Shown here piece by piece: positions 32,333 through 43,338 of a stretch of 64,000 bases of DNA (position 1 is its first letter; every line of letters starts with the position of its first letter). The position numbers were made by a program, and so were the translations under genes. The DNA lies in contig NZ_LFMW01000039.1 in the NCBI RefSeq assembly GCF_001050345.1, positions 1-64,000 on the forward strand, read 5' to 3'. Below the pieces are notes generated by a model. That model saw only the letters and a list, made by a program, of their open reading frames with translations. It was not told the DNA's origin and made no database searches. The stretch is from Pseudomonas fildesensis. GTDB taxonomy: Bacteria > Pseudomonadota > Gammaproteobacteria > Pseudomonadales > Pseudomonadaceae.

Positions 32333-34495
32333 TCATTCGACGACGCTGATCATGCTACGGATTTTGGTGGCCAGCAGGTCGATGGAAAACGGCTTGGCCA
32401 CCATGTCCATGCCGTCTTCCAGGAACCCTTGGCGTTCGGCGGCTTTCTCGGCGTAACCGGTCATGAACAGCACCTTTAGGCCCGGCCGGTGCTGGCGCGC
32501 GATTTCCGCCAATTGCCGGCCGTTCATGCCCGGCAGGCCGACGTCGGTCACCAGCAAGTCCACGCGCAAATCCGACTCCAGCAACGGCAGCGCTCCGCGT
32601 GAATCCGCGGCCTGGTGCGCGGTGTAGCCCAACTCGTCGAGCACATTGACCACCAGCATGCGCACCGCCGGGTCGTCCTCGACCACCACCACGGCTTCAC
32701 CGGCCAGTGCCACTGGGGCTTCGCTCAGCTGCGGCGTTTGGTTGCTTTCCAGGGCCGTGCCATGCAGGCGCGGCAGGTACAGGCGCACGCAGGTGCCTTG
32801 GCCCGGTTCGCTCTGGATGGTCACATGCCCGCCAGACTGCTGGGCAAACCCGTAGATCATCGACAGCCCCAGGCCGGTGCCCTGGCCGATGGGTTTGGTG
32901 GTGAAAAACGGATCGAACGCCTTGGCGAGGATCTTCGGCGCCATGCCGCTGCCGTTGTCGCTCACGCCGAGCATCACGTAGTCGCCGGCCTTGACCGGTT
33001 CGAGGGTGGTGATGTCGGTGCCGTCCAGGTAGCTGTTGGCGGTTTCGATCAACAGTTCGCCGCCGTCGGGCATCGCGTCGCGTGCGTTGATCACCAGGTT
33101 GAGCAGGGCGTTTTCCAGCTGGCTGGCGTCGGTGTTCACGGCCCAGATATCGTTGCCCAGTTGCACCTTGAGTGCGATGTGCGCGCCCTTGGTGCGCTGG
33201 AACAGATCCTCCAGGGAGGCCACCAACTGGTTGGGGTCGGTGGGGCGACGGTCCAGCGACTGGCGCCGCGAGAACGCCAGCAGGCGGTGGGTGAGGGCGG
33301 CAGCGCGGTGCGCGGAGGACACGGCGGCGTCGGTGAAACGGCCGATGTCCTCGCTGCGCCCGGCGGCGATATAGCGCTGCATCAGGTCGAGGCTGCCGAT
33401 GATCCCGGTGAGCATATTGTTGAAGTCATGGGCGATACCGCCGGTGAGCTGCCCCACCGCTTCCATCTTCTGCGCATGACGCAGCGCATCTTCGGCGCGC
33501 TCGCGCTCGACCATCTCGCTTTGCAGGCGCTGGTTCGCCTCGGCCAGCGCCTGGGTGCGCTGCGCCACACGTTCTTCGAGGTTCTCGTTAAGGTGGCGCA
33601 GGGCCTGCTCGGTGTGTTTGCGTTCGGTGAGGTCCAGCGCTGCGCCCAGAAAGCGCGCGGGGCGACCGTGGTGATCCTTGTAGCAACGCCCGCGCGCAAA
33701 CACCCAGCGCACTTCGCCGTCGGCTTGCAGCAAGCGGTATTCCTCGGCGTATTCGGTGCCGTGGGTGATGCAGTGCTTGATGCTGCGCGCTACCGTGCCA
33801 CGGTCTTCGGGGTGCACGCCTTGCAGGTAATCACTGATGGGCAGCAGGCCTGCGTCGCCGGGGTCGACGCCATGCAGGTAGGCGAAGTGCGCGTCGGCGA
33901 TAAAGCGGTCTTCACCGATGTCCCAGTCCCAGGTGCCCACCGCGTCGGTGGCGGCCAGGGCCAGTTGCAGGCGTTGTTCGGTGTTGTGCTGGGCCTTGAG
34001 GCTGGCTTCGGAGCGCTGTTGCAGTTCGAGGGTTTTGCTGCGGCGCTCGTTGGTCTCGATGGCCGTGACCAGGATGCCGGCGACATCGCCGCTTTCATCA
34101 CGGATCGGGCTGTAGGTCAGGTCGAGCCAGATTTCAGTGTCGCGATGGTTGCGCTGCAGCACGAAGCGCTGCTCGCTGAACGTGCGCACTTGGCCGCTGA
34201 GGACGGCGTCGTAGATAGGCGCGGTGAAGCTTTCCAGCTCCGGCCAGGCTTCGTGCGCCGGTTGACCCAGTGCGTCGGGGTGCTTGTTACCCGCTAGCAG
34301 GGCAAAGCCGTCGTTATAGAGTTGAGTGAGTTGGCTGCCCCACAACAGCAGCATCGGCATCGGTGAATGGATGACGATGTCCACGGCTGTACGCAGGCTT
34401 TGCGGCCAATCGTTGGCCTCACCGAGCGGGCTTTGCGCCCAGTCCAGCCGCGCAATCAATGCGCCGACTTCGCTACCGGTGGATGTTCCCTTCAT
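32333..34495 (-). CDS. Soluble hybrid sensor histidine kinase with PAS domains and receiver
   Basis: 720 residues from the ATG at 34,495; an upstream TTG is possible. Order: PAS/GAF-like domain (~15-140), PAS domain with PAC (~190-310, ending near DLTERKHTEQ), coiled coil, HisKA with the phospho-acceptor in GGIAHDFNNMLTGI, HATPase (NLVINARDAMPDGG, DNGSGM, GTGLGLSMIYG), then a REC domain whose acceptor Asp lies in LLVTDVGLPGMNG. No membrane segments are visible, so it should sense a cytoplasmic cue through PAS. No partner response regulator is adjacent, and the signal is unknown. Confidence 0.92.
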   Translation of the reverse strand: MKGTSTGSEVGALIARLDWAQSPLGEANDWPQSLRTAVDIVIHSPMPMLLLWGSQLTQLYNDGFALLAGNKHPDALGQPAHEAWPELESFTAPIYDAVLSGQVRTFSEQRFVLQRNHRDTEIWLDLTYSPIRDESGDVAGILVTAIETNERRSKTLELQQRSEASLKAQHNTEQRLQLALAATDAVGTWDWDIGEDRFIADAHFAYLHGVDPGDAGLLPISDYLQGVHPEDRGTVARSIKHCITHGTEYAEEYRLLQADGEVRWVFARGRCYKDHHGRPARFLGAALDLTERKHTEQALRHLNENLEERVAQRTQALAEANQRLQSEMVERERAEDALRHAQKMEAVGQLTGGIAHDFNNMLTGIIGSLDLMQRYIAAGRSEDIGRFTDAAVSSAHRAAALTHRLLAFSRRQSLDRRPTDPNQLVASLEDLFQRTKGAHIALKVQLGNDIWAVNTDASQLENALLNLVINARDAMPDGGELLIETANSYLDGTDITTLEPVKAGDYVMLGVSDNGSGMAPKILAKAFDPFFTTKPIGQGTGLGLSMIYGFAQQSGGHVTIQSEPGQGTCVRLYLPRLHGTALESNQTPQLSEAPVALAGEAVVVVEDDPAVRMLVVNVLDELGYTAHQAADSRGALPLLESDLRVDLLVTDVGLPGMNGRQLAEIARQHRPGLKVLFMTGYAEKAAERQGFLEDGMDMVAKPFSIDLLATKIRSMISVVE

Positions 34496-34637
34496 AAAAA
34501 GCCCTGCGCGTAACGCTTTGAAAAGTGACAAAAGCCGATTATCCCGTGAGTCGGGAACAGCTGACTACCCCTCGGAAAATAGCATGCCTTGGGGCGTTGT
34601 CTTCAAATGAGTGTTACAGGGCTGAAACCTTTCATCT

Positions 34638-36590
<1,953 letters not shown>

Positions 36591-36603
36591 GGTGTTGCCT
36601 CTA

Positions 36604-36702
36604 CTCGTTCCCACGCTCTGCGTGGGAATGCCTCTCTGGACGCTCTGCGTCCGCTCTTGGGACGCGGAGGGCGGCAACCCCACGCAGAGCGTGGGAGCGA
36701 TC
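36604..36702. repeat. GATCGTTCCCACGC-type inverted repeat element
   Basis: Arms TCGTTCCCACGCTCTGCGTG and its complement, ending GTGGGAGCGATC, fill the gap between the synthetase and dehydrogenase genes. It stands inside an apparent operon, so it may lower expression of the synthetase. Confidence 0.88.
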
Positions 36703-36703
36703 A

Positions 36704-37477
36704 TCACTGGGCCAGCCAGCCGCCGTCGATGTTCCACGCTGCACCGCGCACCTGGGCGCCGGCCTCGCTGCACAAAAACAATACCAGCTCGCCCAGTTGC
36801 GGCGGAGTCACGAACTCCAGCGACGGCTGTTTCTGCGCCAGTAAATCATACTGCGCCTGCTGCGGGTCGATGCCGGTGGCGGCACGATCATCAATCTGCT
36901 TCTGCACCAGCGGCGTCAACACCCAGCCCGGGCAGATCGCATTACAGGTGACGTTGCTGGTGGCGGTTTCCAGGCCCACTACTTTGGTCAGGCCGATCAC
37001 CCCGTGCTTGGCCGCCACATAGGCCGCCTTGCCCACCGAACCGACAAGGCCGTGCACCGAGGCGATATTGACGATGCGTCCCCAGCCCTTGGCCTTCATG
37101 CCTGGCAGGCTCAAGCGCGTGCTGTGGAACACCGAGGACAGGTTGATGGCGATGATCGAGTCCCAACGCTCGGCCGGGAAGTCTTCCACCGCCGCCACAT
37201 GCTGGATGCCGGCGTTGTTGATCAAAATGTCGACGCCGCCGAATTCGCGCTCGGCGTAGGCGATCATGTCGGCGATTTGTGCCGGGTCGCTGACGTCTGC
37301 CGGGTGATGCCCGACCTTGCCGCCAAACGCCTGCACCTGGGCGATCACCGCGCTGGCGTCGCCGAAGCCGTTGAGGATCAGGTTGGCGCCGGCCTTGGCC
37401 AGGCTCAGCGCTATCCCTAAGCCAATGCCGCTGGTGGAGCCGGTAACCAGGGCAGTCTTGCCGTTCAAAGTCGTCAT
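36704..37477 (-). CDS. bdhA: D-3-hydroxybutyrate dehydrogenase
   Basis: A 257-residue short-chain dehydrogenase. NAD-binding TGSTSGIGLGIA, NNAGIQHVAAVEDFP, the catalytic Ser, and Tyr-x3-Lys in AYVAAKHGVIGLTK are present, with a family-typical ending DGGWLAQ. It oxidises D-3-hydroxybutyrate to acetoacetate. The ATG at 37,477 is preferred to an upstream start. The permease stop lies 8 bp upstream. Same arrangement as PA2003 in P. aeruginosa. Confidence 0.93.
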   Translation of the reverse strand: MTTLNGKTALVTGSTSGIGLGIALSLAKAGANLILNGFGDASAVIAQVQAFGGKVGHHPADVSDPAQIADMIAYAEREFGGVDILINNAGIQHVAAVEDFPAERWDSIIAINLSSVFHSTRLSLPGMKAKGWGRIVNIASVHGLVGSVGKAAYVAAKHGVIGLTKVVGLETATSNVTCNAICPGWVLTPLVQKQIDDRAATGIDPQQAQYDLLAQKQPSLEFVTPPQLGELVLFLCSEAGAQVRGAAWNIDGGWLAQ

Positions 37478-37484
37478 GAAAACC

Positions 37485-38876
37485 TCACACAATGCCGGTG
37501 GCGTAGTAAGTACCGATCACCACGAACACCGCGAGGGTCTTGATAATCGTAATGCCGAAAATGTCCTTGTAGGCTTCGCGGTGGGTCAGCCCGGTGACCG
37601 CCAGCAGGGTGATCACCGCGCCGTTGTGGGGCAGGGTGTCCATGCCGCCGCTGGCCATGGCCGCGACCCGGTGCAGCACTTCAAGGGGAATATTGGCCGC
37701 ATGGGCCGCCGAAATAAAGCTCTCGGACATCGCCGCCAGGGCGATGCTCATGCCACCGGATGCGGAACCGGTGATCCCGGCCAGCAGGGTCACGGTAATC
37801 GCTTCGTTGACCAGCGGGTTGGGGATGCCCTTGAGCCAGTCCGCCAGCACCAGGAAGCCGGGCAACGACGCTATGACCGCACCAAAACCGTATTCAGAGG
37901 CGGTGTTCATCGCCGCCAGCAACGCACCGCTGACCGCACTTTTACTGCCTTCGGCGAGTTTGCTGCGAATCGCCGACCAGCCAAATACCAGCACCATGAT
38001 GATGCCCACCAGCAACGCCGCCTGCACCGCCCAGATCGCGGTGAGCTTGGCGATTTCGGTGGTCACCGGCGCGCTCATGCCCGGCAGGCTGAGGCTGTGG
38101 GTCTTGCCGTACCACTGTGGGATCCAGTGGGTGAACAGCAGGTTCATTACACCCACCAGGATCAGCGGCGACAGCGCGACCCACGGGTTGGGCAGGGTCA
38201 GGTTCTCGGCGGTTTCCGGCTCGTTGCGCAACTCGGTGCCGTAGCCTTCACCCGCGCGCTGGGCCTTGTTGCGCTGGCGGGCGAGGTAGAGCATGCCGGC
38301 GCAGAACACGAAGATCGTGCCGATCAGCCCCAGCCACGGCGCGGCCCAGGCGGTGGTGTTGAAGAAGGTGCTCGGGATGATGTTCTGGATCTGCGGCGTG
38401 CCAGGCAGGGCGTCCATGGTGAACGAGAACGCGCCGAGGGCGATGGTCGCCGGGATCAGGCGCTTGGGGATATTGCTCTGGCGGAACATTTCGGCGGCAA
38501 ACGGGTACACCGCAAACACCACCACAAACAGCGACACGCCGCCGTAGGTGAGCAAGGCGCAGACCAGCACGATTACCAGCATCGCCTGGCGCGTGCCGAG
38601 CAAACGGATCGCGGCGGCGACGATGGAGCGCGAGAATCCCGACAGCTCGATCAGCTTGCCGAACACCGCACCGAGCAGGAACACCGGGAAATACAGTTTG
38701 ATAAAGCCGACCATTTTCTCCATGAACACCCCGGTAAAGGCAGGGGCGACGGCGGACGGGTCGGTGAGAAGGACAGCGCCGAGGGCGGCGATGGGGGCAA
38801 ACAGGATAACGCTATAGCCACGGTAGGCAGCCAGCATCAGCAGCGCGAGGGCTGCCAGGGCGATGATCACACTCAT
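37485..38876 (-). CDS. GntP-family permease, probable 3-hydroxybutyrate uptake
   Basis: A 463-residue protein with about 12-13 membrane helices, of the gluconate:H+ symporter family (PFAM GntP). Blocks: VGFIKLYFPVFLLGAVFGKLIE, GVSLFVVVFAVYPFAAEMF, LPGTPQIQNIIPSTFF. Family members take up small hydroxy acids. Position upstream of bdhA and downstream of a sigma-54 promoter makes hydroxybutyrate the likely substrate. It is the first gene of the operon. Confidence 0.9.
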   Translation of the reverse strand: MSVIIALAALALLMLAAYRGYSVILFAPIAALGAVLLTDPSAVAPAFTGVFMEKMVGFIKLYFPVFLLGAVFGKLIELSGFSRSIVAAAIRLLGTRQAMLVIVLVCALLTYGGVSLFVVVFAVYPFAAEMFRQSNIPKRLIPATIALGAFSFTMDALPGTPQIQNIIPSTFFNTTAWAAPWLGLIGTIFVFCAGMLYLARQRNKAQRAGEGYGTELRNEPETAENLTLPNPWVALSPLILVGVMNLLFTHWIPQWYGKTHSLSLPGMSAPVTTEIAKLTAIWAVQAALLVGIIMVLVFGWSAIRSKLAEGSKSAVSGALLAAMNTASEYGFGAVIASLPGFLVLADWLKGIPNPLVNEAITVTLLAGITGSASGGMSIALAAMSESFISAAHAANIPLEVLHRVAAMASGGMDTLPHNGAVITLLAVTGLTHREAYKDIFGITIIKTLAVFVVIGTYYATGIV

Positions 38877-38933
38877 GGTGTGTCTCCAAATTGGATTGTT
38901 ATTTTTGTGGTGTGAAGCTGTGGGGAAGGGCTA

Positions 38934-38952
38934 TAGCGAGATGTGTGCCAAG
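38934..38952 (-). promoter_or_regulatory. Sigma-54 promoter of the hydroxybutyrate operon
   Basis: Read on the - strand, TTGGCACACATCTCGCTAT matches the -24/-12 consensus TTGGCAC-N5-TTGC, with GG and GC ten bases apart and one mismatch in the -12 element. It lies about 60 bp before the GntP permease start. The only sigma-54 activator in the area is encoded directly upstream. Confidence 0.75.
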
Positions 38953-39010
38953 ATGTTAACTATTTGAAATATATAGATATTTAACTAACTTAAAATCACG
39001 GAGAGCTATT

Positions 39011-39030
39011 TTGTCTCTAATTTGAGACAA
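39011..39030. promoter_or_regulatory. Upstream activator site TTGTCTCTAATTTGAGACAA
   Basis: Perfect 7-bp arms (TTGTCTC, GAGACAA) with a six-base spacer lie about 60-80 bp upstream of the -24 element. This is the expected place for a Fis-type activator to bind as a dimer. A related half-site (TTGTCTCTGTATTTGGAG) occurs at 39,137-39,154. The region between site and promoter is AT-rich and could bend. Confidence 0.7.
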
Positions 39031-39040
39031 GTGGAGATCC

Positions 39041-39133
39041 AATGTGGGAGGGGGCTTGCTTCCGATAGCGGCGTGTTAGCCAGTATTTCCGGTACCGGCC
39101 CACCGCCATCGGGAGCAAGCCCCCTCCCACATT
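39041..39133. repeat. REPIN-type inverted repeat (AATGTGGGAGGGGGCTTGCT)
   Basis: Perfect 20-base arms at 39,041-39,060 and 39,114-39,133 with a partly palindromic middle (around CCGGTACCGG). It lies between the activator gene's stop and the operon's activator site. Confidence 0.92.
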
Positions 39134-39164
39134 GGGTTGTCTCTGTATTTGGAGTCGTGTCTCT

Positions 39165-40571
39165 TTATTGGGACTGATCGAGGCCCAACGCTATCATTTT
39201 TTTATATAACGTCGATCTGCCGAGCCCTAACCGTTGCGCAGCCTCCACCACATTCCCTTCACACGCCTTGAGCGCCGCAGTAACCACCTGCCGATCAAAC
39301 CGCTCCCGTGCCGCGGCAAACGTCTCTCCCTCGATCGTCTCGACCGCCCCACGCTCCACCGGACTGAACGTGCCAATCGCCGCGCGAATCTCCCCGGCAT
39401 CCAACACCAGGTCATCACTCAACAGCGCCGCGCGTTCCAGCACATTGCGCAGCTCGCGAATATTTCCCGGCCACGCATGGCGCGCGAGCAGTGCCATGGC
39501 CTCAGGGTCCAGTTCATGCTGGCTGCGCAGTTCCTCAAGGATTGCCTCGCTCAGCGCTGGAATATCATCCAGTCGGTCACGCAGAGGCGGCACGTGGATC
39601 GGCAGCACGTTCAGTCGGTAATACAAGTCCGCGCGAAACTCGCCACGCTTGATCGCCGCCTCCAGGTCCATGGACGTGGCAGCAATCACCCGCACATCGC
39701 TGTGCAGCATTTCATTGGAGCCCACCGCTTCGTATTCCTTCTCCTGCAATACCCGCAGCAGTTTGCTTTGCAGCGGCAGGGGCATATCGCCGATTTCGTC
39801 GAGGAACAGCGTGCCGCCCTGGGCGATCTGTAATTTGCCGGGGCGGCCCTTGCGGTCGGCGCCGGTAAACGCGCCTGGGGCGGTACCGAAGAACTCGGCT
39901 TCCAGCAGGTCGTGGGGAATGGCCGCGCTGTTGATGCTGACAAACGCCTTGTTTGCACGCGGGGAGGCGCCGTGAATCGCTTGGGCGAGCAGTTCCTTGC
40001 CGGTGCCGGTTTCGCCCAGCAGCAATACCGGCGACTCGGCACTCGCACTGCGCCGCGCCCGGCGTTTGACTTCGAGGCTCGCGGCGCTGGTGCCGATGAA
40101 GTGCGCGAAGTTGTATTTGCTCTGCCGCGAACGCAGCAACGAGCGGGTGGAGGCCAGCTCTTGTTGCATGCTCAGGTAGCGTTCGATCAGTGGCGACAGG
40201 TTGCGCAGTTCATCAAACAGCGCAAACCCAATCGCGCCGATCACCACACCGGCATCGTCGTGAATCGGCAGGCGCATCACCACCAGTGGGCCTTTGGGCG
40301 TGTCCTGGATGTCGAGCAAAATCGGCAGGTCTGTGCGCACCACCTGGCGCAGCAGGCTGTTGGAGATGACCTTTTCACACGGTTGGCCGATGGCTTCGTC
40401 GGCGCTTTTCAGGCCAAAGCGCTTGGCGTAGCGCTCGTTCATCCACACGATGTTCGCGTCACGGTCGACAATCACCGTGCCTTCGCTGGATTGCTCGATG
40501 ATCTCGAACAGCGACTGGATGGCCAGGCCGCGAACGCGTTGGTAGTCTTTGAGGCTTTCGCTGCTGTTCAT
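39165..40571 (-). CDS. hbcR: Sigma-54-dependent activator of hydroxybutyrate use (HbcR type)
   Basis: 468 residues from the ATG at 40,571. An N-terminal PAS domain (~20-110) and linker are followed by an AAA+ domain with GETGTGKELLAQAIH, the sigma-54-contacting GAFTGA loop, Walker B GTLFLDEIGDMP and the arginine-finger region. A Fis-type helix-turn-helix follows at the end (VVEAAQRLGLGRSTLYKKM). It is upstream of the permease-dehydrogenase-synthetase genes on the same strand, as PA2005 is in P. aeruginosa. It should sense hydroxybutyrate or a derivative and act through the site at 39,011. Confidence 0.88.
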   Translation of the reverse strand: MNSSESLKDYQRVRGLAIQSLFEIIEQSSEGTVIVDRDANIVWMNERYAKRFGLKSADEAIGQPCEKVISNSLLRQVVRTDLPILLDIQDTPKGPLVVMRLPIHDDAGVVIGAIGFALFDELRNLSPLIERYLSMQQELASTRSLLRSRQSKYNFAHFIGTSAASLEVKRRARRSASAESPVLLLGETGTGKELLAQAIHGASPRANKAFVSINSAAIPHDLLEAEFFGTAPGAFTGADRKGRPGKLQIAQGGTLFLDEIGDMPLPLQSKLLRVLQEKEYEAVGSNEMLHSDVRVIAATSMDLEAAIKRGEFRADLYYRLNVLPIHVPPLRDRLDDIPALSEAILEELRSQHELDPEAMALLARHAWPGNIRELRNVLERAALLSDDLVLDAGEIRAAIGTFSPVERGAVETIEGETFAAARERFDRQVVTAALKACEGNVVEAAQRLGLGRSTLYKKMIALGLDQSQ

Positions 40572-40598
40572 GCTCGTGCTGCCAACAAAAGGGTTAAT

Positions 40599-40733
40599 GA
40601 TCGTTCCCACGCTCTGCGTGGGAATGCCTCCCGTGACGCGCCGCGTCACTTGGCGCAGGGCTCGAGGGCTTGCGCGCCTAGCGGGACGCGGAGCGTCCCT
40701 GGCTGTGTTACCACGCAGAGCGTGGGAACAATC
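40599..40733. repeat. GATCGTTCCCACGC-type inverted repeat element (long copy)
   Basis: Outer arms GATCGTTCCCACGCTCTGCG and its complement enclose inner palindromes around GACGCGCCGCGTC and GGGACGCGGAGCGTCCC. It starts 27 bp upstream of hbcR and ends at the stop codon of the ABC ATPase gene, so it can separate the two transcripts. Confidence 0.9.
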
Positions 40734-42305
40734 TCACAAGGGAATGTGCGCGGCGGCCAGCAGCTCTTTGGTGTAGGCGTGCTGCGGCGCGTCGAAGACT
40801 TCGTGGCTCGGCCCGCGCTCCACCACCTTGCCGTCCTTGATCACGATCATGTCGTGGGCCATGGCGCGCACCACGGCCAGGTCATGGCTGATAAACAGGT
40901 AGGTCAGGCCGTATTTTTCTTGCAGTTCACGCAGCAACGCCACTACTTGCTTCTGCACCGTGCGGTCTAGGGCGGAGGTGGGTTCATCCAGCAGTATCAG
41001 TGCCGGCTTGAGCACCAGCGCGCGGGCGATGGCGATGCGTTGGCGCTGGCCGCCGGAGAATTCATGGGGGTAACGATGGCGGCTGGCGGGGTCGAGGCCG
41101 ACGTCCTTGAGCACCTGGATCACTTGCGCGTCACGCTCGGCGAGGCTGCACGGCGCGTGCACTTCGAGGCCTTCGCTGATGATCTGCTGCACCGACATGC
41201 GCGGGCTGAGGCTGCCGTAAGGGTCCTGGAACACCACCTGCATCTGCTTGCGCCACGGGCGCATCTGCTGGTTGTTAAGCGGGTCGAGGGCTTCACCCTG
41301 GAAGCGGATGCTGCCGGTGGAATCGAGCAGGCGCAGGATCGCCTGGCCCAGGGTGGACTTGCCCGAGCCGGACTCGCCGACAATCCCCAGCGTCTTGCCA
41401 CGCTGCACGCTGAGGCTGATGCCGTCCACGGCGCGCAGGTAGGTCTTGCGCCGAAACAGGCCGCCGCTCAGTGGGAATTGCACGGTCAGGTCGTCCACCT
41501 CCAGCACGGTTTCGCGCGGGTCGCTGCACAGCACGTCGCCGGAAGGTTCGGCGTCCAGCAACAGGCAGCTATAGGGGTGTTGTGGCGCGGTGAACAAGGT
41601 CTCGCAGTCGGCCTGCTCGACGATCTCCCCGGCGCGCATCACGCACACGCGCTGGGCAATGCTGCGCACCAGGTTGAGGTCGTGGCTGATCAGCAGCAGC
41701 GACATGCCCAGGCGTTGTTGCAACGACTTGAGCAGCAGCAGGATCTTGCGCTGCACGGTCACGTCCAGCGCCGTGGTGGGTTCGTCGGCGATCAGCAGTT
41801 CCGGCTCGCACGCCAGGGCCATAGCGATCATCACCCGTTGGCGTTGACCACCGGAGAGTTGGTGCGGATAGGCCTTGAGCCGTTCCTGGGGTTTCTGGAT
41901 GCCCACCAGTTCGAGCAGTTCGAGGATGCGCGCCTGCGCCGCCTTGCCGCCCAGGCCCTTGTGCAGCAGCAGGGTTTCACCGATCTGCTTTTCGATGCTG
42001 TGCAAGGGGTTAAGGGACGTCATCGGCTCTTGGAAGATCATGGCGATGCGGTTGCCGCGCAGTTTCTGCAAGGTGGAAGCTGAAGCACCGATCAGTTCCT
42101 GGCCTCGGTACTTCACGGAGCCGGTGGTTTCGGTGCCGGCTTCGGGCAGCAGTTGCAGGATCGAATGGGCCGTCACCGACTTGCCCGAGCCGGATTCCCC
42201 CACCAGCGCCAGGCACTCGCCGGGGCGTACATCCAGGCACAGGTTACTGACTACCGTCTGGCCGCTGAAGGCGACGCAGAGGTCGCGGATTTCAATCAGG
42301 TTCAT
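40734..42305 (-). CDS. Peptide ABC transporter ATP-binding protein (YejF/NppD-like, copy 1)
   Basis: A 523-residue double ABC ATPase. Both halves have GESGSGKS Walker A loops (about 34 and 315), LSGGQRQRVMIAMAL and FSGGQRQRIAIARAL signatures, and DEPTTALD / DEPTSALD Walker B regions, with OppD/F-type C-terminal extensions. Last gene of a four-gene operon (binding protein, two permeases, ATPase). Parallel copy of the gene at 47,298. Confidence 0.93.
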   Translation of the reverse strand: MNLIEIRDLCVAFSGQTVVSNLCLDVRPGECLALVGESGSGKSVTAHSILQLLPEAGTETTGSVKYRGQELIGASASTLQKLRGNRIAMIFQEPMTSLNPLHSIEKQIGETLLLHKGLGGKAAQARILELLELVGIQKPQERLKAYPHQLSGGQRQRVMIAMALACEPELLIADEPTTALDVTVQRKILLLLKSLQQRLGMSLLLISHDLNLVRSIAQRVCVMRAGEIVEQADCETLFTAPQHPYSCLLLDAEPSGDVLCSDPRETVLEVDDLTVQFPLSGGLFRRKTYLRAVDGISLSVQRGKTLGIVGESGSGKSTLGQAILRLLDSTGSIRFQGEALDPLNNQQMRPWRKQMQVVFQDPYGSLSPRMSVQQIISEGLEVHAPCSLAERDAQVIQVLKDVGLDPASRHRYPHEFSGGQRQRIAIARALVLKPALILLDEPTSALDRTVQKQVVALLRELQEKYGLTYLFISHDLAVVRAMAHDMIVIKDGKVVERGPSHEVFDAPQHAYTKELLAAAHIPL

Positions 42306-42315
42306 ACGCAGTCAC

Positions 42316-43338
42316 TCATGAACGTGGGTCGAAGGCATCACGTAATGCCTCGCCGATAAAGACCAGTAGCGACAGGATCAGCGCCAAGGTGAAAAACGCC
42401 GTCAGGCCCAGCCACGGCGCTTGCAGGTTCTGCTTGCCCTGGCCGATCAATTCACCCAGTGACGCGCTGCCCGCCGGCATGCCAAAGCCGAGGAAATCCA
42501 GGGCGCTCAAGGTGGAAATCGCCCCAGTCAAGATAAACGGCAGGTAGCTCAAGGTGGCGGTCATGGCGTTGGGCAAGATGTGCCGGCGAATGATCTTGCC
42601 GTCGCCCAAACCCAAAGCCCGCGCCGCCTTGACGTACTCCAGGTTGCGCCCGCGCAGGAACTCGGCGCGCACCACGTCCACCAGGGCCAGCCAGGAAAAC
42701 AACGCCATGATCCCCAGCAGCCACCAGAAATTGGGTTCGACAAACCCCGACAGGATGATCAGCAGGTACAGCACCGGCAACCCGGACCACACTTCCAGAA
42801 CGCGCTGGCCGATCAAGTCGACCCAGCCGCCGTAATAACCCTGCAAGGCCCCGGCGGCAATGCCGATGGCGGCGCTGATCGCCGTCAACGCCAACGCAAA
42901 CAGGATCGACACCCGCGCGCCGAAGATCACCCGCGCCAGCACGTCGCGGGACTGGTCATCGGTGCCCAGCCAGTTCACCGCCGACGGCGGGCTCGGGGCA
43001 GGGCGGGTCAGTTCGTAGTTGGGCGTGTCATCGCTGAACGGGATCGGCGGGAACAGCATCCAGCCGCCGTCCTGCTTGATCAGCTTTTGCACGTAGTCAC
43101 TGCGGTAGTCAGCCTGGAACGGCAGTTGGCCGCCGAACTGCTGCTCGGTGTAGCGCTTGAACACCGGGAAATACAGCTCGCTTTTGTAGCTCATCACCAA
43201 CGGCTTGTCATTGGCGATCAGCTCGCCGCCCAGGGTCAGGATAAACAGGCCGATAAACAGCCACAGCGACCACCAGCCACGGCGGTTTTTCTTGAACCGC
43301 TCGAAACGCCGACGGGCCACGGGAGACAGATTAAGCAT
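42316..43338 (-). CDS. Peptide ABC transporter permease (YejE/NppC-like, copy 1)
   Basis: A 340-residue DppC/OppC-type permease. The N-terminus MLNLSPVARRRFERFKKNRRGWWSLWLF has one helix and then a large periplasmic region (about 45-130). The core follows with GTDDQSRDVLARVIFGARVS, the ALGLGDGKIIRRHILPNA coupling loop and SLGELIGQGKQNLQAPWLG. It is closely parallel to the protein encoded at 48,913. Its start overlaps the preceding permease stop by one base. Confidence 0.94.
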   Translation of the reverse strand: MLNLSPVARRRFERFKKNRRGWWSLWLFIGLFILTLGGELIANDKPLVMSYKSELYFPVFKRYTEQQFGGQLPFQADYRSDYVQKLIKQDGGWMLFPPIPFSDDTPNYELTRPAPSPPSAVNWLGTDDQSRDVLARVIFGARVSILFALALTAISAAIGIAAGALQGYYGGWVDLIGQRVLEVWSGLPVLYLLIILSGFVEPNFWWLLGIMALFSWLALVDVVRAEFLRGRNLEYVKAARALGLGDGKIIRRHILPNAMTATLSYLPFILTGAISTLSALDFLGFGMPAGSASLGELIGQGKQNLQAPWLGLTAFFTLALILSLLVFIGEALRDAFDPRS

